Shown: one piece after another, positions 15,004 through 17,430 of the stretch
Numbering within the stretch: position 1 is the stretch's first letter
How the letters are laid out: every line of letters begins with the position of its first letter
Origin: Nocardioidaceae bacterium
GTDB taxonomy: Bacteria > Actinomycetota > Actinomycetes > Propionibacteriales > Nocardioidaceae
Direction: 5' to 3'
DNA length: 17,430 nucleotides
NCBI GenBank assembly: GCA_013696015.1
Contig: JACCZI010000140.1
Location: 1-17,430, forward strand
The notes under the pieces: generated by a model
Seen by the model: only the letters and a program-made list of their open reading frames with translations
Databases searched by the model: none
What the model was told of the DNA's origin: nothing
Made by a program: the position numbers and the translations under genes

Positions 15004-16098
15004 GTGACGGGGACCGTGGTCAGCGACACCCCCCCGCGTGGCCGGGCCTTCACGCATGCGCGTCGCGCCCTCCGAGCGAGCACCCGCACCGGTGATGACA
15101 ACAGATGGCTGATCGCGTTGGTCTGCTTCACGTTCGTCATCACGGTCGTCGCGGGCCTTGGCTTCGAGTGGTTCCCGCTGAGCACCTTCGTGGTGCCCCT
15201 AGTGGCCGGGAGTCTGGTGCTCGAGCGACGGCACCTAGTGACCCTGACCGCTGTGGTCGCGGCCGGCGTCCTGGCCACCGTCGTGGTGGCCGGCGCGACC
15301 CCGCCTCGGGTCGCCTGGGCGGGGGTGATGACCGTGCTCGCCGTCATTCTGCTCGTGGCGTCGTACCGCTCGCGACTGGGTGCCGCTGGCCGGCTCGGTG
15401 AGTCGATGCTGATCGACCTGCGCGACCGGCTGCAGACGCAGAGCGAGCTCCCGGCGCTGCCCGAGCAGTGGTACGCACAGGCGATCATGCGCTCGGCCGG
15501 CGGGGCGCAGTTCGCCGGTGACTTCATCGTCGCGGCGAGGACAGGCCCGCTGCTCGAGGTCGTCGTGGTCGACGTGTCCGGCAAGGGGCTCGCCGCCGGG
15601 ACGCGTGCCCTGCAGCTCTCCGGCGCTTTCGGTGGTCTGCTCGGCGCCCTGCCGCCAGAGCAGTTCCTGCCGGCCGCCAACGCCTACCTGTTGCGCCAGG
15701 ACTGGGGCGAAGGCTTTGCCACGGCGGCGCATCTCGCGGTGTCGCTGGACACGGGCACCTTGTCGTTCCGAACGGCTGGCCACCCGCCCGGGTTGCACTT
15801 CCACGCCGGCTCCGGCAGGTGGGAGGTGCTCGATTCGTACGGACCGGCCCTCGGGCTCATCGAGGGCGCCGACTTCGAGCCGGTCACCGGAGGTCTCGAC
15901 CCCGACGACGCTCTGATGATCTACACCGACGGCCTGGTCGAGACACCGGAGCGCGACTTCACCCTCGGCATCGACAAGCTGCTCGGAGAGGCGGAGCGGA
16001 TGCTGAGCGGCGGCTGGGAGAACAGTGCCGAGCGGCTGCTCGAACGCCTCGACTCCGCAGGCGACGACCGCGCGATCCTCTTCCTGCACCGTCGCTGA
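15004..16098 (+). CDS. Membrane-anchored SpoIIE-type PP2C serine/threonine phosphatase
   Basis: 364-residue protein. Four probable transmembrane helices (about 34-52, 56-73, 79-97, 103-121) precede a short linker and a cytoplasmic SpoIIE/PP2C domain (about 155-364). Metal-binding motifs are visible: AGDF with Asp173, VVVVDVSGKGLAAG with Asp190, TAGHPPGL, YTDGLVE and the terminal DDRAIL. Related actinobacterial phosphatases dephosphorylate anti-sigma-factor antagonists in partner-switching pathways, and the membrane part could sense an envelope signal; both are inference for this gene, and no antagonist or anti-sigma gene is nearby. No PAS or GAF domain is present. The GTG at 15004 is supported by the leaderless -10 box. 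It is convergent with the threonine synthase-like gene. Confidence 0.92.
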   Translation: MTGTVVSDTPPRGRAFTHARRALRASTRTGDDNRWLIALVCFTFVITVVAGLGFEWFPLSTFVVPLVAGSLVLERRHLVTLTAVVAAGVLATVVVAGATPPRVAWAGVMTVLAVILLVASYRSRLGAAGRLGESMLIDLRDRLQTQSELPALPEQWYAQAIMRSAGGAQFAGDFIVAARTGPLLEVVVVDVSGKGLAAGTRALQLSGAFGGLLGALPPEQFLPAANAYLLRQDWGEGFATAAHLAVSLDTGTLSFRTAGHPPGLHFHAGSGRWEVLDSYGPALGLIEGADFEPVTGGLDPDDALMIYTDGLVETPERDFTLGIDKLLGEAERMLSGGWENSAERLLERLDSAGDDRAILFLHRR

Positions 16099-16123
16099 CC
16101 GGCGTCAAACCGGAACCTGCCAG

Positions 16124-17350
16124 TCACGTGTCGGGCAGAGTGATCGTGCCGGTGGGCGGCACCGCGGGCAGGTCGACCGGCACCGTCTCGGGGTAGATGA
16201 GCCCGTTGCCCGTGTTGAGCAGCACCACCTCGTCGTCAGCGTCGAGCCAGCCCCGTTCGCGCAGCGCACGGGTGGCGGTGACCGTCGCGGCGCCCTCCGG
16301 TGACACGAACATGCCTTCCGAGGACCCGACGAGGCGTACGTCGGCGAGCAGGTCGTGGTCCGTGACAGCGACGGCAGTGCCACCGGTGGCGTACAGCGCA
16401 TCGAGGACGAGGAAGTCGCCGAGCGCCTTCGGGACGTTGATGCCGAACGCCACGGTGTCCGCGTCCGGCCAGGGCTGCGACTCGCGGACACCCGCATCGA
16501 ACGCGGTGACTATCGGCGCACATCCGGTCGACTGCACCGCGACCAGACGTGGCAACGGTCCCGCCACCCAGCCGAGCTCGACCAGCTCGGTCAGAGCCTT
16601 GTGGATGCCGATGAGACCGACGCCACCGCCGGTCGGATAGACCACGACGTCGGGCATCCGCCAGCCGAGCTGCTCGGCGATCTCGAAGCCCATCGTCTTC
16701 TTTCCCTCGACCCGGTACGGCTCTTTCAGCGTCGCCACGTCGTACCAGTCCGCCTCGCTGGCCGCGATTGCCTCGGCGACGAGCCGCCCGGCGTCGGAGA
16801 TCAGCCCGTCGACGAGCGTGAGGTGCGCGCCGGCCGCGACGACCTCGGACCGGGTGATCGCGGGCGCTGACACTGGCATGGCGACCGCCAGCGACAGGCC
16901 GGCTCGCGCCGCGTACGCGGCCCAGGCGGCTCCCGCGTTGCCGTTCGTCGGCATCGCGACCCGCCGGGCTCCGAGCTCGCGGGCCCGCGAGACACCCACG
17001 GCCGCACCACGGGCCTTGAACGACCCGGTCGGCAGCAGTCCCTCGTCCTTGACCCACATCCTCCGCAGGCCGAGTCGCTGCGCCAGGTGGGGCAGCGGCG
17101 TCAACGGCGTCATGCCCTCGCCCAGCGTGACTTTCGCGTCCGGTGCCGACACCGGCAGCAGCTCGTGATAGCGCCACAGGTCCGGAGCTCGCGTTGCGAC
17201 ATCGGCTGGGCCGATGCGGACCGAGCTCAGGTCGTAGCGAGCGAGCAGGGGGGCGCCGCAGGCGGGGCACACGCCGTGGCGCATCGTCGCGTCATGCAGG
17301 TGGGCCTCGCGAGAGCACTCGAGGTGGCTCAGGGCGCTGAAGGCCGTCAC
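16124..17350 (-). CDS. Threonine synthase-like PLP-dependent enzyme (fold type II)
   Basis: 408-residue cytosolic enzyme expected to convert O-phosphohomoserine to threonine. LLPTGSFKARG contains the PLP-binding Lys112; GEGMTPL, NGNAGAAWAAYAAR and YPTGGGVGLIGIHKA are typical of ThrC and its relatives. An N-terminal cysteine motif (Cys12, Cys28, Cys31) precedes the catalytic domain and lacks the usual fourth cysteine. The GTG at 17350 (TAFSALSHLECS) is preferred; a longer frame opens at 17422, inside palindromic repeat copy 3, and its first 24 residues look non-homologous. No hom or thrB is adjacent, so this may be a paralogue rather than the main thrC; threonine synthase-like or dehydratase-like specificity is the uncertainty. 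Confidence 0.88.
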   Translation of the reverse strand: MTAFSALSHLECSREAHLHDATMRHGVCPACGAPLLARYDLSSVRIGPADVATRAPDLWRYHELLPVSAPDAKVTLGEGMTPLTPLPHLAQRLGLRRMWVKDEGLLPTGSFKARGAAVGVSRARELGARRVAMPTNGNAGAAWAAYAARAGLSLAVAMPVSAPAITRSEVVAAGAHLTLVDGLISDAGRLVAEAIAASEADWYDVATLKEPYRVEGKKTMGFEIAEQLGWRMPDVVVYPTGGGVGLIGIHKALTELVELGWVAGPLPRLVAVQSTGCAPIVTAFDAGVRESQPWPDADTVAFGINVPKALGDFLVLDALYATGGTAVAVTDHDLLADVRLVGSSEGMFVSPEGAATVTATRALRERGWLDADDEVVLLNTGNGLIYPETVPVDLPAVPPTGTITLPDT

Positions 17351-17398
17351 TGCTCTATCGTCCCAGCCTGACCGGGGCCACCTTCCGACCGGCCGCGC

Positions 17399-17430
17399 TG
17401 GGGGTAGGCAAATGGCAGACACACGTGGTG
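17399..17430. repeat. Palindromic intergenic repeat, copy 3 (cut by the window end)
   Basis: TGGGG then GTAGGCAAATG (17404-17414) matches the left arm of copies 1 and 2 with one change. Then GCA, inner arm GACACAC (17418-17424), a GTG loop, and the first GTG of the returning arm. The inner arm differs from copy 1 by G to A at 17423 and the partner position 17429 is T instead of C, which keeps the pair. The right outer arm lies beyond the window. It sits about 50 bases upstream of the threonine synthase-like start. Confidence 0.75.

Overview
The window is chromosomal DNA from a high-GC actinobacterium. The evidence is the strong G/C third-position bias, the frequent GTG starts, several apparently leaderless promoters, a group-II truncated haemoglobin, a DsbA-fold protein of the mycothiol-dependent nitroreductase type, an actinobacterial aa3-oxidase subunit (CtaJ) and a Nei2-type glycosylase. 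The set ettA - thioesterase - glbO - ctaJ/DUF5130 - pepN - nitroreductase - rpiB - nei2 matches, from memory, the Mycobacterium tuberculosis block running from about Rv2477c to Rv2464c. This is therefore a conserved housekeeping neighbourhood with lineage-specific insertions. The genus cannot be fixed from the sequence alone.

Layout. 1-1193: 3' part of ettA (ribosome-associated ABC-F ATPase), converging on a leaderless marR regulator across a GC hairpin. 1773-2996: a thiolase divergent from marR. 3004-3492: a leaderless Nudix hydrolase. 3546-3613: a branched inverted-repeat element whose 3' strand overlaps the likely ribosome binding site of the next gene. 3623-4509: two tandem hot-dog thioesterases overlapping by one base. 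4681-5061: glbO. 5240-8323 (minus strand): a prolyl oligopeptidase and an MscS channel in an abutting pair, followed by an intrinsic terminator. 8377-9157: ctaJ and a DUF5130 gene, a respiratory-oxidase-linked pair. 9257-10255: an accessory PD-(D/E)XK-like protein with weaker GC bias than its neighbours. 10332-12878 (minus): pepN. 12989-14950: nitroreductase-like protein, rpiB and nei2, apparently one operon behind a SigR/SigH-like promoter. 15004-16098: a membrane SpoIIE/PP2C phosphatase with its own leaderless promoter. 16124-17350 (minus): a threonine synthase-like PLP enzyme.

Three copies of a palindromic intergenic repeat occur at about 5104-5162, 10247-10303 and 17399 to the window end. 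One inner-stem base pair covaries (G-C to A-T), and one copy supplies the stop codon of the accessory nuclease-like gene.

Functionally the window mixes redox and stress handling (nitroreductase, GlbO, Nei2, PepN), respiration (CtaJ/DUF5130), acyl-CoA metabolism (thiolase, thioesterases) and translation control (EttA). The items most worth follow-up are the branched element at 3546-3613, the covarying repeat family, and the candidate thiol-stress promoter at 12913-12939.
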